64,000 bases of DNA from Pseudocercospora fijiensis CIRAD86 (taxonomy: Eukaryota; Ascomycota; Dothideomycetes; Mycosphaerellales; Mycosphaerellaceae), in the NCBI RefSeq assembly GCF_000340215.1, contig NW_006921549.1:186001-250000 (forward strand), read 5' to 3'. The notes under the pieces are model-generated. The model saw only the letters and a program-made list of their open reading frames with translations, was not told the DNA's origin and did no database searches. How positions within the stretch are numbered: the stretch's first letter is position 1; every line of letters begins with the position of its first letter. This document shows positions 11,888 to 22,995 of the stretch, piece by piece. A program made the translations under genes and the position numbers.

Positions 11888-13290
11888 ATATTATTAGTGC
11901 TACCCCTTATTATAATAGCCGGCTTATTACGAAGCAATAACAATCGCGGCGCCGCTAGTAGCGCTAGCAACGACAACGCTAGTAGCATAGTGCCTACTAA
12001 AGTGCCTACTAAAGCACCTACTAAAGTGCCTCCTACTAAAGGGCCTACTAGAGGGCCTACTAAAGAACCTATAATCGAAGGGGATAACCCCTCGTTGCCC
12101 GTTAACGATATTCTTAGCAATATTGTTAACCGTCGATATAGCTAACTAGCCTTTAGCCCCTAGCTAGTAGCGAGACTTTAAGAAGCTACCTAAAACAGGC
12201 TCGCTACTCTACGTTAAGAATAATAGCTAAAGGGCAACCTCCTCGAAATTCGCCGCCTATAGGAAGCCCTAGTAGCTAATACTAAGCCGACAGTAGGGCC
12301 TTCCTTACTAACCATTTAAAAGAAGGATACTAAACTTAAGGACTGCACCGTGTTTAATAGCTCTAGTCGGAAGCAATACAATAACTACATTCGTAACTGC
12401 GAGCTTAACTAGCGTAATGCGCTAAGAGCGTTGCTAGATAACTACTTATTAGTCGTCTACACTATATAATACATTAATAGCGACCTAAAGCGCACCTAGG
12501 ATAACCATTTTGAATCCCTTAACGATTAGACCGCTGTTTAATAGTAGGACTATAAGACTATTATACTAAACACCCTTAGCAACCCTATATTACGCTAGCA
12601 GTACGCCTAAGACTAATACCTACGTACTAAACAAAAGGCCGACTAAACCTCTCGATCCTTCGAGGCCTATCTAAAGACCCTTAAGGACGATTTGCTACCT
12701 AAGACCGACTCTATCTAGATATCCGAAATACGTCCTAAATTGCGATAGGAATTAGTCCTTAAATTAGACCGCCGCCGTGTATTTAAATAGGCCAACCTAA
12801 TACGCATTTAATTTATAGTCGAGGTAGAAACAGCTAAACGAGCTATATAGCTCTAATAACGACTAGAATCGAGGATCCGACTAACTAGTACTAACCGTAG
12901 TAGCCGTAGTAGCCGCGGAGGAAACTAAGTTTCCTACTAGAACAATAATAACGCTAACAATAGAAACAGTAACAACGACCGTAGAAGAGGCCGTAGCCGG
13001 CGGCTATATAGAGGAGGCTATAATAGGGGCCGTAGAAGGGGCTCGTATCCCTATAATACTAATCGCTTAACTAACAATAGTAGCAATAGCGGCTATAGCA
13101 ATCCCCCTACCGGATTGAAATGCTTTAACTGTAATAGTACTAGCTATTTACTAGGCTAATACGACAAACCTAAGGATTAGGCCCGGATCGACCGTGCTAC
13201 CGCTAAGTACCGAAAGCACCTCTTAGTAGCTAACGCTACCCTTATAGGCTAACCTTCGAAAAAAGAATAAGCGCTATACTAACTATTAGC
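11888..13290 (+). pseudogene. gag of chromovirus B, RIP-inactivated
   Basis: The frame probably starts at ATA 11888, a likely mutated ATG in frame with the following open stretch, since no ATG is present. The N-terminal ~80 codons (to 12145) are intact and include a Pro-Thr-Lys repeat (VPTKVPTKAPTKVPPTK). The middle carries capsid-like helical sequence with TAG/TAA at Gln/Trp positions. Gly/Arg/Asn-rich sequence (~12890-13110) precedes the zinc knuckle CFNCNSTSYLLG (~13119-13160), in which expected His and the last Cys read Tyr. The product would be the nucleocapsid/capsid precursor that packages element RNA in the cytoplasm. Confidence 0.8.
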
Positions 13291-13326
13291 CTTGTGCGGC
13301 GTAAGACTATTAACATTATACTAGCT

Positions 13327-16300
13327 ATTATACGTACCTGTCTCGTATCGGACTCGTATAGCACTAATTATAAGACTAAGGTTATACTAGATCTAGGGAA
13401 TTTAGTTAGCGCCCTTATTAGCTATCGCCTAGCTAAGTAATTAGACTTTCGATAACTGCCTAGGGCTAACCTACTAACCCTTGCTTAGTTTAATAACGCT
13501 CGGCACTTAACCTATAAGGCCTACTATATTCCTATAGTCCTAAAGGACGACCTTAGAAATAAGCGCCTACTAGACTTTACTACCTACGTAGTAGATATAG
13601 ACAACCTATATAGGGGAGCTACTATTATTATTAGCAACCCTGTTCTTAAGCACTACGCCGTAGCGATAGACCTAGGTAGCTAACAATAGCGATTTAGAAT
13701 CGCTAGGAAAGAGGACATTAAGTATATCGACGTTAGCGAGTGCCCTAACGATATTAGGGTCCTATTTATTAGCAACCTAATACTAGCCTCTGCCTTAGCC
13801 GATCCGACTACTAATCTTCTCGGTAGAGATAACGATAAACCTATACCCCCTAATAGTATAGACCCTAAACAGCTTGCTCGCATACCTTAGCCTATTCGAG
13901 AAACCTATATTAATATATTTAAACACTACCTAGCATCGATATTACCTATATTTAAGGAGACGGATTATAAGATTAATATTATAGAGGGCAAAGAGGTCCC
14001 TTTTAGGCCACTCTACAACCTTAGTAAAAGAGAGCTTGCTATATTGCGTAAATATCTAGACAAAAACCTAGCTAATAGTCGCATTTAGTACAGCAACAGC
14101 CCTACTAGTACACCTATCCTGTTCGTACTAAAGAAGGATAGTAGCCTGCGTTTATACGTTAATTACCGTAGACTTAATGCTATTACTATTAAAGACCGCT
14201 ATCTACTTCCTCTTATTAATAAAACCCTCGATCGCCTATCTAGCGCCTATTTCTATACTATACTAGACATTAAGGATACGTACTATCGTATCTATATTCG
14301 TAAGGGCGATAAATAGAAAACAGCTTTCTATACTCGTTATAGCTATTTCGAGTATTTAGTTATACTATTCGGCCTAGCTAATGCCCCTACTATATTCTAG
14401 TCCTATATTAATCGGGCCCTATTAGGCCTATTAGACTACCTCTGTATAGTTTACCTAGACGATATCCTAGTCTATATATACTTACCTAACATTACGGAAT
14501 ATTAGGCCGCCGTACGTAAGGTACTCGACCGCCTACGGGCCTATAGCTTGTATTATAAGCCTTCTAAATGCACCTTTGCTACTAAAGAGGTATTATTCCT
14601 CGGCTTCCTCGTATTAACTAATAGTATTAAGGCTAATCCTAATCGGATCAAAACTATTACTAAATAGCCTATTCCTACGTTAATTAAGGAGCTATAGTCG
14701 TTTCTCGGCTTCGCTAATTTCTATCGTCGCTTTATTAAGGGCTATTCCTAGTATGTAATGCCCCTAACTAAGCTTACTAAAACTAAGGCCAACCCGACTA
14801 GAGAGTTTAAATAGACTAATAGAGCGCAAGCCGCTTTTAACGGTTTAAAGCAGCGCTTTACTAAAGTCCCCTTGTTATACTATTTCGTACTAAGCAGGTA
14901 GATCCGTATTAAGACTAATGCCTTACAGTTTGCTATATTAGCTATTATGTTACAACAATCGAATAAGGACTATTATTAGCACCCGATTGCCTTCTTCTCG
15001 AGGAAGATAATTAATACTAAGCGTCGCTACGAGACCTACGAGCAAGAGCTACTAGCTATTATCGAGGCCTTTAAGTATTAGAGGCACTACCTCGATAGGG
15101 CCTAATATACAATATAGGTCTATATAGACTATAACAACCTCTATAGCATTACTAAGGTTACTAGGGTTATAGGTCGACAGGCTAGATAGGCCGTCTACCT
15201 CGCTAGGTTTAATTTTAATATATTATATCGGCTAGGCGTAAGCAACCCTACTAATAGCCTATCGAGGCGACCTAATTATAATAGCGAGACCTAATATATT
15301 AATTCTTTGTTTCCAACCCTATAGTATAAGATTGCTATAGCCCGTATTATTAATAAGCAAGCGTAGGATAAGCGGCTTACCGGACTCCGCGACGGCTTAA
15401 AGTATATTAATGCTCTTACTATATTAATAGTACGTATTAAAGACATAGATAGGAGAAGTTATAATAACTCCCTAGTCGATATCGCTATATGTAGTAATAG
15501 CGATTAAAGCACTACTATAGTTAATCCGGCTACTAGTGCTACTAGATATATATAGTACGTACTACGTAAGACAGCGAGGGTGCTATTAAGCGAACTTATA
15601 GAAGGGGACGGACGAGCGTTTATAAATAAGCTATTACGTACTTAGCAAAGGGACGCCTTTGCTGCTACTCGTATAGATTAGCTTAGAAATAGCCGTAAGA
15701 CTAGATCTAGCAAGAATTAGTCGATTGATGCCGATAGCTATTTACGCTATAAGGGCAGATTGTATATCTCTACCGAGCATTCGATCCGATAAGAGCTTCT
15801 TAAGCGATACTGTAATAGTAAGCTTGCCGGTTACTATAGTATAGAGAGGTCGCACGAGCTACTATCGCGCACATACTACTAGCTAAATAGTAAGCGGGAT
15901 ATAAAGGACTACGTAAACACGTATGCCGTATATTAACGAGTTAAAGCACTAAGGTACCTGCTATTCGGCGAGTTGTCTTTACTTCCTATTCTAAAGAAGC
16001 TATTTGTAGAGCTAATAATAGACTTTATTATAGGCCTTCTACCTGCTAAGCGTAGGGGCAGCAAGGATATATATAATGCTATCCTTGTTATAGTAGATCG
16101 ATTTACTAAAGGCGCTCGATATATCCCGGCGCGGAAAGATTAGACTGCTATTAATATAGCAGAAGCGCTATAGGACAACATCTTCTATACCTATTAGGGG
16201 ACCCCTAAAGGGATAGTCTCTAACCGAGGCTTAATATTTATATCTTATTATTAGAGCGAAATATACCTATAGCTAAGGCTAAAGCATCGGCTATTAACAG

Positions 16301-17145
16301 CCTTCTATCTATAGACTAACGGTCAAATAGAGAGGCGGAATACTACCCTATAGCAGTACCTACGTAGCTATATTAACGAGAATCCTAACGACTAGGTTAA
16401 CCTCCTATAACTAGCTGAATTCGTGTATAATAATAGTGTCTACTTATCAACTAAGGTGTTACTATATATAGCTATAATAGGCTAGAACGCCGATATACTA
16501 TAAGACCCCCTATCGCTCGAGGCCGAGCGTAAGGAAAGGGAAGCGGGTTAACGTAAGATACTAGCGGCTATCGATAGGGTTTAAAAGATACGAGAGATTT
16601 ACGCTAAGATAGCTAACAAACTAGCAAAGGCCTAAGCCTATTAGAAGGTCTACTATAATAAACACTATACGCTAATAACCTTTAAGCAAGGCGATATAGT
16701 TATACTAAGTACTAAGAACCTCCGTATCCGCAAACACCTATTACCTAATAGCAAAACAAGGCCCAAGCTCGCACTAAGATACATTAGCCTATTCTATATT
16801 CGAGAGGCTAAGGGCACATAGGCCTACTAGTTATAGCTTCCTCCTTACTATACTATCTATAATACCTTCTACGTATCCCTCCTTAAACTATATTACTAGC
16901 GCGAAGGCGATAAAGCGCCTGCTAAATTAGAAGAAGTCTTAGCTAATAGTAAAGAGCTATAGTCTATAGAACGCATCCTAAAGCACCGGACTAGGCAAGG
17001 CAAGAAGGAGTACCTACTAAGATAGCAAGGCTATCTACCTAAATAGGACTCGTAGGAAGCTAAAGCCTCTTTTAAAGATATAACTGAATTGTTAGACGAG
17101 TATTAGACTAGTATAAAGAGCAGGAAGAAGGCTAAGGGCCTATAA
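13327..17145 (+). pseudogene. pol of chromovirus B: protease, RT, RNase H, integrase, chromodomain
   Basis: Domains in order: aspartic protease remnant VILDLGN (~13387, Ser of DSG lost); reverse transcriptase with FVLKKDSSLRLYVNYRRLN, FGLANAPT and YLDD at 14452-14463; RNase H with FSRKI and YEQELLAIIEAFK (~15000-15080); integrase with an HHCC region (~15775-15930), IVDRFTKGA (first catalytic Asp region), SNRGLIF (Asp now Asn) and TNGQIERRNTT (Glu retained); C-terminal chromodomain ERILKHRTRQGKKEYLLR followed by QGYLPK (16955-17080), where several Trp positions now read TAG. The first possible stop is TAA at 17143-17145. Chromodomains in this clade direct integration toward heterochromatin; here only the remnant is visible. 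Confidence 0.9.
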
Positions 17146-18423
17146 TATTACTAAAAAGGCCTAGGAATAATGCTACCCCCGGGGTGCTATTAGCTAACTA
17201 ATTAGAAACAAGCAATTGTTAGTAACAAAGGACAATAAGACTATACTACTATAGTAAACGCGCACCGAGTGTTAACAAGCGCGCTATAACTACTAACTAA
17301 CCGCCTACTCTTTTAAGGATTCTACCTCTTTACTAATACGCCCTATAAGGCCCTCCTCCTAGTATTTAGGTCCCCCTCTTATTCCTTTATTCTAATAAGG
17401 CCTCGAGGCCTAAACGATCGGCGAAGGCGGCGCGCGCGCGAATAATAATAACGATAATAGCGTCGCGCTACGAGCTAGCGGTACGCCGGAAGGCGATACG
17501 ACTATATTAGTAACGGTATTGCGGAGTGTGTTACTAGTTAAAGCGTTACTAGTCGAGGAAGGAAATTAGAAGTAGGATAAAGTTAGCGCTAAGACGACTA
17601 GCGCCGCTATTGCTAACCTTACCTACTATTGTTACTATACCTATAGGAATAACCTTACCTATACTACGAGCCTAAAGCACTATACTAACTAAGTTAAAAG
17701 ATTGGACCTATTAAGGGTTTAATCAAAACTTTAACTAAGTTAAAAGATTAAGCGACTAATAGACTAACTAAGGGCAAAAACTATAGAGCTAAGCTAGCCG
17801 GGGTCGATCTTGCGGATAATAGGTTACTCCTCGATCTTTCCGACCCTTTAAGTAAAGCGAACCTTAACTATTGTACTTATAATAGCCTTTACTTATAGAA
17901 ACTAGACGAACTGTGTTTTTTGAAAAGATAAGATAAGATTAACAATTAAAGGCTGCTAAACCTAACTAATTAGGGCTAGCGAAACTACGAACAATAATAG
18001 TCCTCGTAATAATAAGAACAAACCCTCGGAAGCGGATAACCCTCGGAAGCGGACATTACTAGGTCTTTTAAGAGTAGACGCAAAGAACTCGATACGACAT
18101 TACTTAGAACAGAGGCAGTACTATAATACCTCGTACGCCTACCTATTATAGTAGGGAAGACGCGCTCGTATTATAATTAGTCGATAGTCCTTAATTCTTA
18201 TAGATATATATTACTTTATATATTGTTATATATAGGAATAGCGCAGTTAGAGTTAGACATTGTGTTAGAAGGTAAGGTTTAACATAGTTATATAATTAGG
18301 TAGTTAAGTGTTTAATTTAGCGCGGACTAAGTAGCTTATTAGACCTACTAAGTTAGTAGCAATAGAGGTCGAGATTGGAATATAGATAGGCTACGAGGGC
18401 GCGGCCTTTAGAAGGGAAGCGTA
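17146..18423 (+). other. Long 3' spacer of chromovirus B
   Basis: About 1.3 kb between the pol stop and the 3' LTR. A copy of the recurrent palindrome lies at 17168-17193, about 25 bases after the stop. A GC-rich stretch with alternating GCGC occurs near 17430. No sustained frame is recognised on either strand. The segment before the LTR (near 18410-18421) is purine-rich and fits a polypurine tract. Chromovirus D has a comparable 1.4-kb spacer in the same position. Confidence 0.6.
17168..17193 (+). repeat. Recurrent near-palindrome, chromovirus B copy
   Basis: AATGCTACCCCCGGGGTGCT can fold into a GC-rich hairpin. It lies directly downstream of the chromodomain frame, in an element family different from the one carrying the other six copies. 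Confidence 0.75.
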
Positions 18424-18623
18424 TGTTAGGACTAAAGAGGTTATACGTAGTTAGTATGTAACCGGGCTTAAGTAAAGCTAGGGTCTTAGTGCCTTAGGCA
18501 GGGCTTAGCACTTAGCAATAGGCTAACTTGCCTACCTTCCTCCCTCTCCTCCTAGCTCCTTATCGAATACTACCTGTACCTACTACTACCCTATCTACCT
18601 GCTAATATAACCCTTCTTATATA
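18424..18623 (+). repeat. 3' LTR of chromovirus B
   Basis: Begins TGTTAGGACTAAAGAGG and matches 11435-11641 over its length apart from a 7-nt length difference. It is followed by sequence containing TATAG, matching the bases before the 5' LTR. Confidence 0.9.
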
Positions 18624-18628
18624 TAGAA

Positions 18629-20138
18629 AGACCGAGTAGTAGATACGAGGTTAGAACAAATATTAGAAAAGAATATAGGAAACAAGCATTTTATACTATA
18701 AAATCTTTATAGATAGTATCGATAATTAATAGATCGTATCGAGCGAATAAGAGGTATAGTTAGCGATTTAGCGCTAGGCGCGGCGCGATCGAAAGCTAAA
18801 TAGAGATCGCTTAGCTAACTTGTAATACCTATTACTCTACCTTTATACGTAAGTCCTCTAAAGTATTATACTCTACGTTCTTTCTTATATCTATACCGCC
18901 TTACTTCTCGGTATTTATATACTCCTATACCTCTACTACGACCTTAATACCGCTTATCTAGTACAAAGTATTAGATCCGGCCTTATATACCTCCTTTAGC
19001 TAGTCTATAGCCTCTTAAGTTTACTGTAGGGTTTTCCTTCTATTATATAGAGACTCTAAATTATAGCTCGAGGTCTAGCTAGGCCTTCCGTTCGAGGTAC
19101 CTTAAGACTCTTTCTAGAGCGCTATATCTACTTTAGTAGCGACGCGAGCTACTTCTACCGACAAACATTCCTACGTGCCTCCCTCTATAGAAGCTACTAC
19201 CTTATACGCCGTATTATACCTCTAGCTTTACCGAACTAGCTCTTGTATCTTAGTTCCTATCTTACCTTCTATAAGCGCGTACTCCGCGCTTATACGCTCT
19301 TACTAGTACTCGGCTTTACTAGCGATAAATATCGGTAGGATCTAGAATTTTAACTCGTAGGCGGTAGGAAAAATTGTCTAGATACTAGTCGTAAGATAGT
19401 AAGAGTGCTAGCATTGTTGTAATAGGCGTCTAATACGGCGCTAAGGTCTAGTATAACGGTGCCGAGATAAGCGAGATCGCCGTAAACAACTAAGATTATT
19501 TAATATATTAGCGCTATAGCTTCGCTAAAGTAGGTAACGATAGTAATCGTACTATTATTAGGGCTATCGGGTCCTAGAGTATAATTACTTTACTATAAGA
19601 CCGCGGTAATAATACCTAGAAAGAGTATAAGTAGGAGATACTAGTATTTAAGTACGAGCTTCGCTATCTATATAAGATTCTAAATTGCTTATTAAACTAG
19701 CTAGCTAGCTAAAATGCTTACGAGCTAGTATAGGCAGGCGCCGTATAAGAGTACGATCTCTCTAGCGACGAGTAGCTAAAACGCCTAACGGACAAGGTCG
19801 AGGTTGTCTATAATAAGCTTTCGAAACGACTAGATCTTATCTAGTTTAGAGCTCTTCGCGTATGTTTTTTTTAAGGAAGTAGAGGTTAGGTAGAGCTTTC
19901 CGATAGCGAGACGCTAAACGAATCTCTATAGTATAACCTCTCCTTTCTACTGTTTTCTAATACTAAATATCGGTATAGCCTTTAGGGTATAAAGCATAGG
20001 TTAGTACTTACGTCTAGCCTAGAAGATAGTATATATATACAAATAGCACTTTACTATCCTCGTACTAACTAATTCCTAGTCTACCGTAGTAGAGCTAAAG
20101 TATAAATCGGAAGTCTTCTAAATTCTCTTAATATTACG
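18629..20138. other. No recognised gene; flank between chromovirus B and a 476-codon frame
   Basis: Both strands show only short interrupted frames. Immediately before 20139 the sequence is AT-rich (TATATATATACAAATAG near 20030) and could be the 5' untranslated part of the downstream frame. No LTR partner for this stretch was found. Confidence 0.4.
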
Positions 20139-21566
20139 ATGTCCGACGTTATAGACTAGTATCTATACGACTACCTCGACGAGGCCTCTAGTAGAGTCGA
20201 AATTAGCTACTTTAATACTAAGAATAGTAAGCATTTAGCCTACGTTAAACTGCTATAAACGGAGCTCCTAAGCTTCGGCTTTATCGACCGTTATAGAAAC
20301 GAGAACAATATTACGTACTCTAAGATTAAGCTTTATAAGTTAATCGCTCGCCTCGTAGGCAAAGCTACTACTAAGACCTTACTTAAGTAGCGTATATAGC
20401 TATAGATCGACTAAAACACTAATAGATACTTAGTACCTATACTACTAGCGGAGACTTAGGTTATATAAGTGCCGTAGCAAACCTCTAATAGCACTAAAGT
20501 CTATCTTAATATATAGCTATACTACGCTAAAGACACGGTTTACCCGGCCGATATTAAGAGTCCGCTTAGCGAGTATAGTAGCCTTTTTGGAGAATATAGT
20601 AGTAACTAGGATATCGATAAGTACTTCGGAGAAGCCGAAACTAGGAAGAACTCTTTTAAAGCTTCGATAGAGAAGGTACTAGTTAAGAGTACGAATATAA
20701 TTATATTACGCGGAAAGAGAGATACTATTCTAATAGACGCTAGAGAAGAGAAGAAATTCTTCCCTATCTTCTACTACAATAGCGATACGTAAGAGATTGT
20801 TCTATTTAAAATATTCTATATTAGTCGTACGGTTATATAGAATATAGGACTTCTTATACTATCTACTCTAGAGCTTATTAACGCTTACTAGAGTAGTCGT
20901 AGCCTCGACGTTTAAAATATAGTAGAAGCTACGTTAGCGCTATATCTTCTACTAAAGTATAGAGGCTTAAGCGCCGGTACGTACCTACTTCTAGGCGACG
21001 TTATTATAAAGGCAACTAGAGGCTCGAGTACTACTAATTTAATTAAGGAATAGAAGTTGCTAACGTATAGTATACCTACTATAGCTAATAGCAATACTAC
21101 TAGTAAGCTTAAGTAGACGCTAGGTAAAGGTACTCGTAAGTGCGAGAAGATAGAGGCGCCGAGATAGGCTATAGGTAAGGGTAAGGGTAAGGGTAAGGGT
21201 ATATTATAAGAGTGCTATAAGGTAGGAGGCTATACGTATAAGAGCTTAACATATTTAGCTATTAGTTCGCTATATAGTATTACTATTAATAGTAGGAGGC
21301 TAAATATATAATCGATTATAAACCTATAGGTCTATCTATCGCTAATATCTCCTAGAATCCTACTAGGTTTAACAAACCTAGCGCTATTTAAAGCATTCTT
21401 CGTAGATTATACCGTTGCTCCCTAGTACGTCCTTCGTATCTTAATAGAAAACTACGGTATTGCCGATACTATAGAAGGGGTATCTCTATACTATTATCGG
21501 ATTTAGCCTAGAATTCCCTTCTATCGCGTTAGATACTATATTATCCGTTGCCGCAATGTTTCTTAC
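20139..21566 (+). pseudogene. Unrecognised 476-codon frame cut by insertion of chromovirus D
   Basis: ATG at 20139 begins MSDVID and the frame runs without frameshift to the point where chromovirus D is inserted. Internal stops are only TAG/TAA. The N-terminal part reads YLYDYLDEASSRVEISYF. A short Gly-Lys repeat GKGKGKGKG lies at ~21174-21205, and the C-terminal part includes LRILIENYGIADTIEG. No catalytic or zinc motif is recognised. The sequence resumes after D at 28463 and, after element E, at 31847. The opposite strand also shows moderately open frames there, so the true strand beyond 21566 is uncertain. Confidence 0.45.
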
Positions 21567-21753
21567 TATAAAGGGCTACGCCCTAGGTAGAAAGCGCTAG
21601 CCTTAGGCATTCGGCCTACGCGACTCTAACCTACTACTTAGCGCTTAGCGTACTATATAAAACTATTCGGATTTACGTAGATAGACTTAGCTCTTTATCG
21701 AACCTATTAAGTCTTATATCTAGTATCCGCGTACGCGTTACTTACTTATAATA
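21567..21753 (+). repeat. 5' LTR of element D
   Basis: Begins TATAAAGGGCTACGCCC (readable as TGTAAAGGGC before RIP) and ends TATAATA. It matches 28271-28457 with only a few substitutions. Confidence 0.95.
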
Positions 21754-21789
21754 TTAGGTTCGATCTTTATTATAAGAAACGCTAAGGTT

Positions 21790-22995
21790 TATTAGGAACC
21801 CGAGTAAGATAGCTAGGGGAACGCTACCCCTACTACGCTAGAGATAACTAGGGATAAGATTTATCGCGCCTTCGAGAGTCTCTATACTAGGTAATAAACA
21901 ATAGAAGCCTAGCTATAAGCTACGCGCTCCGCGCTCTAATATATAGAAGTATCTCGCTAGGCCGGGTCTACCGAAACTAGTACGATACGAGACTAGTCTA
22001 CGAACGAGATCCTAAAAGGACTCCTAGAAACCCTCTCGGCTACCGGCTAAAATATAATAGCGTTACGCGAATAGAAGCTACTATCGTAGGACGGAAAAGC
22101 TAAGACGTTCTAGGACTACTTACTACGACTAAGAAGTTCGTACCGAGTTCGTTCTAGGTTAAAACCGAAGCTCTCCGAAGATTACTACTAAGATACTATT
22201 TACGATATCCTACTAGCGAAGGAACGCGCTAGGATACGCTACTTCTAGGAAAGAGGAAGCCTTACGAAAGGAAAGGACCCTAAGGCTTTCTTCTAGTAAC
22301 TCGAGGACGTCTTCGCGGATAGTAACGAAGCTACTAAGGCGCTAGAGCAACTCTAAGCCCTAAGATATACTTAGGGACAACCTTAGTACGATTACTAGCT
22401 AGAATTCGATAGCCTCCTACTAAGCGTAGGCGGAGACTATTAGACCGACGATACGAAAATTAGATACTTAAAGAATACCTTCTCGAACGTAGCTAAGACC
22501 TATACTACCGCTATACTAAAGATTAAGGACTACTACCTCTATATAGAGGAAGTCGAGCGAATTATAACGAACCTCGAGACGACGGACTAGTTTAAATAGG
22601 CTATAAAACGCTAGTAAGAAAGGAAGAAGGAGGCCGCGAGCCCTATAATAGTTATTCTGCCCTATATAGCTCCTATAGTAAACCCGAAGGTCGACTCCGA
22701 CGGAGATATAGTTATAAACCCCGCTTAAATAAACGCTTTCCGTAGAAAGAACCGCGGAGGTTAATAAGGAATAGTAGGGAAGCCTAGAGCTAAATAGGTC
22801 GACTCTATAGAGAGAGAGAAACGTAAAGAGAAAAGGCTCTACTTCCGCTATAGAGCGAGTAGGTACTGTATTCGCGACTACCTATATATACCGCCGGTTT
22901 AGCCTACTAAGATTAGCGTTGCCTCCGTATAACCTATTCTAGAAAACACGGAGGATTAGTCGGACTTAAGTAGTTCCGACTCGGGAAAAGAGTAA
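21790..22995 (+). pseudogene. gag of element D, RIP-inactivated
   Basis: A forward frame of about 400 codons with only TAG/TAA interruptions. The middle reads like retrotransposon capsid (DYLLRLRSSYRVRSRLKPK, then GGDY and RYLKNTFSNVAKTYT). A zinc-knuckle remnant YFRYRASRYCIRDYLY (~22840-22890) fits C-x2-C-x4-H-x4-C with Cys and His changed to Tyr, as expected from TGC-to-TAC and CAT-to-TAT. A Ser/Glu-rich end (SSSDSGKE) closes the frame near 22995. No trustworthy ATG remains at the start. Confidence 0.75.

Larger units (their letters stand above)
11435..18623 (+). mobile_element. Chromovirus B: complete, RIP-inactivated Ty3/Gypsy LTR retrotransposon
   Basis: Two direct LTRs of about 200 bp (11435-11641 and 18424-18623) bound an interior with gag, protease, RT, RNase H, integrase and a C-terminal chromodomain, the domain order of chromoviruses. 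TATAG precedes the 5' LTR and also follows the 3' LTR if the LTR ends at CTTCTTA (18621), giving a 5-bp target duplication. The LTRs begin TGTTAGG. A spacer of about 1.3 kb separates the chromodomain from the 3' LTR, longer than usual. Every frame carries many TAG/TAA stops, so the copy cannot be autonomous. Confidence 0.92.

Noticed and set aside
11881..12120. 79-codon minus-strand open frame rich in Leu/Val/Gly
   Set aside because: It is the antisense shadow of the Pro-Thr-Lys repeat region of gag in chromovirus B.
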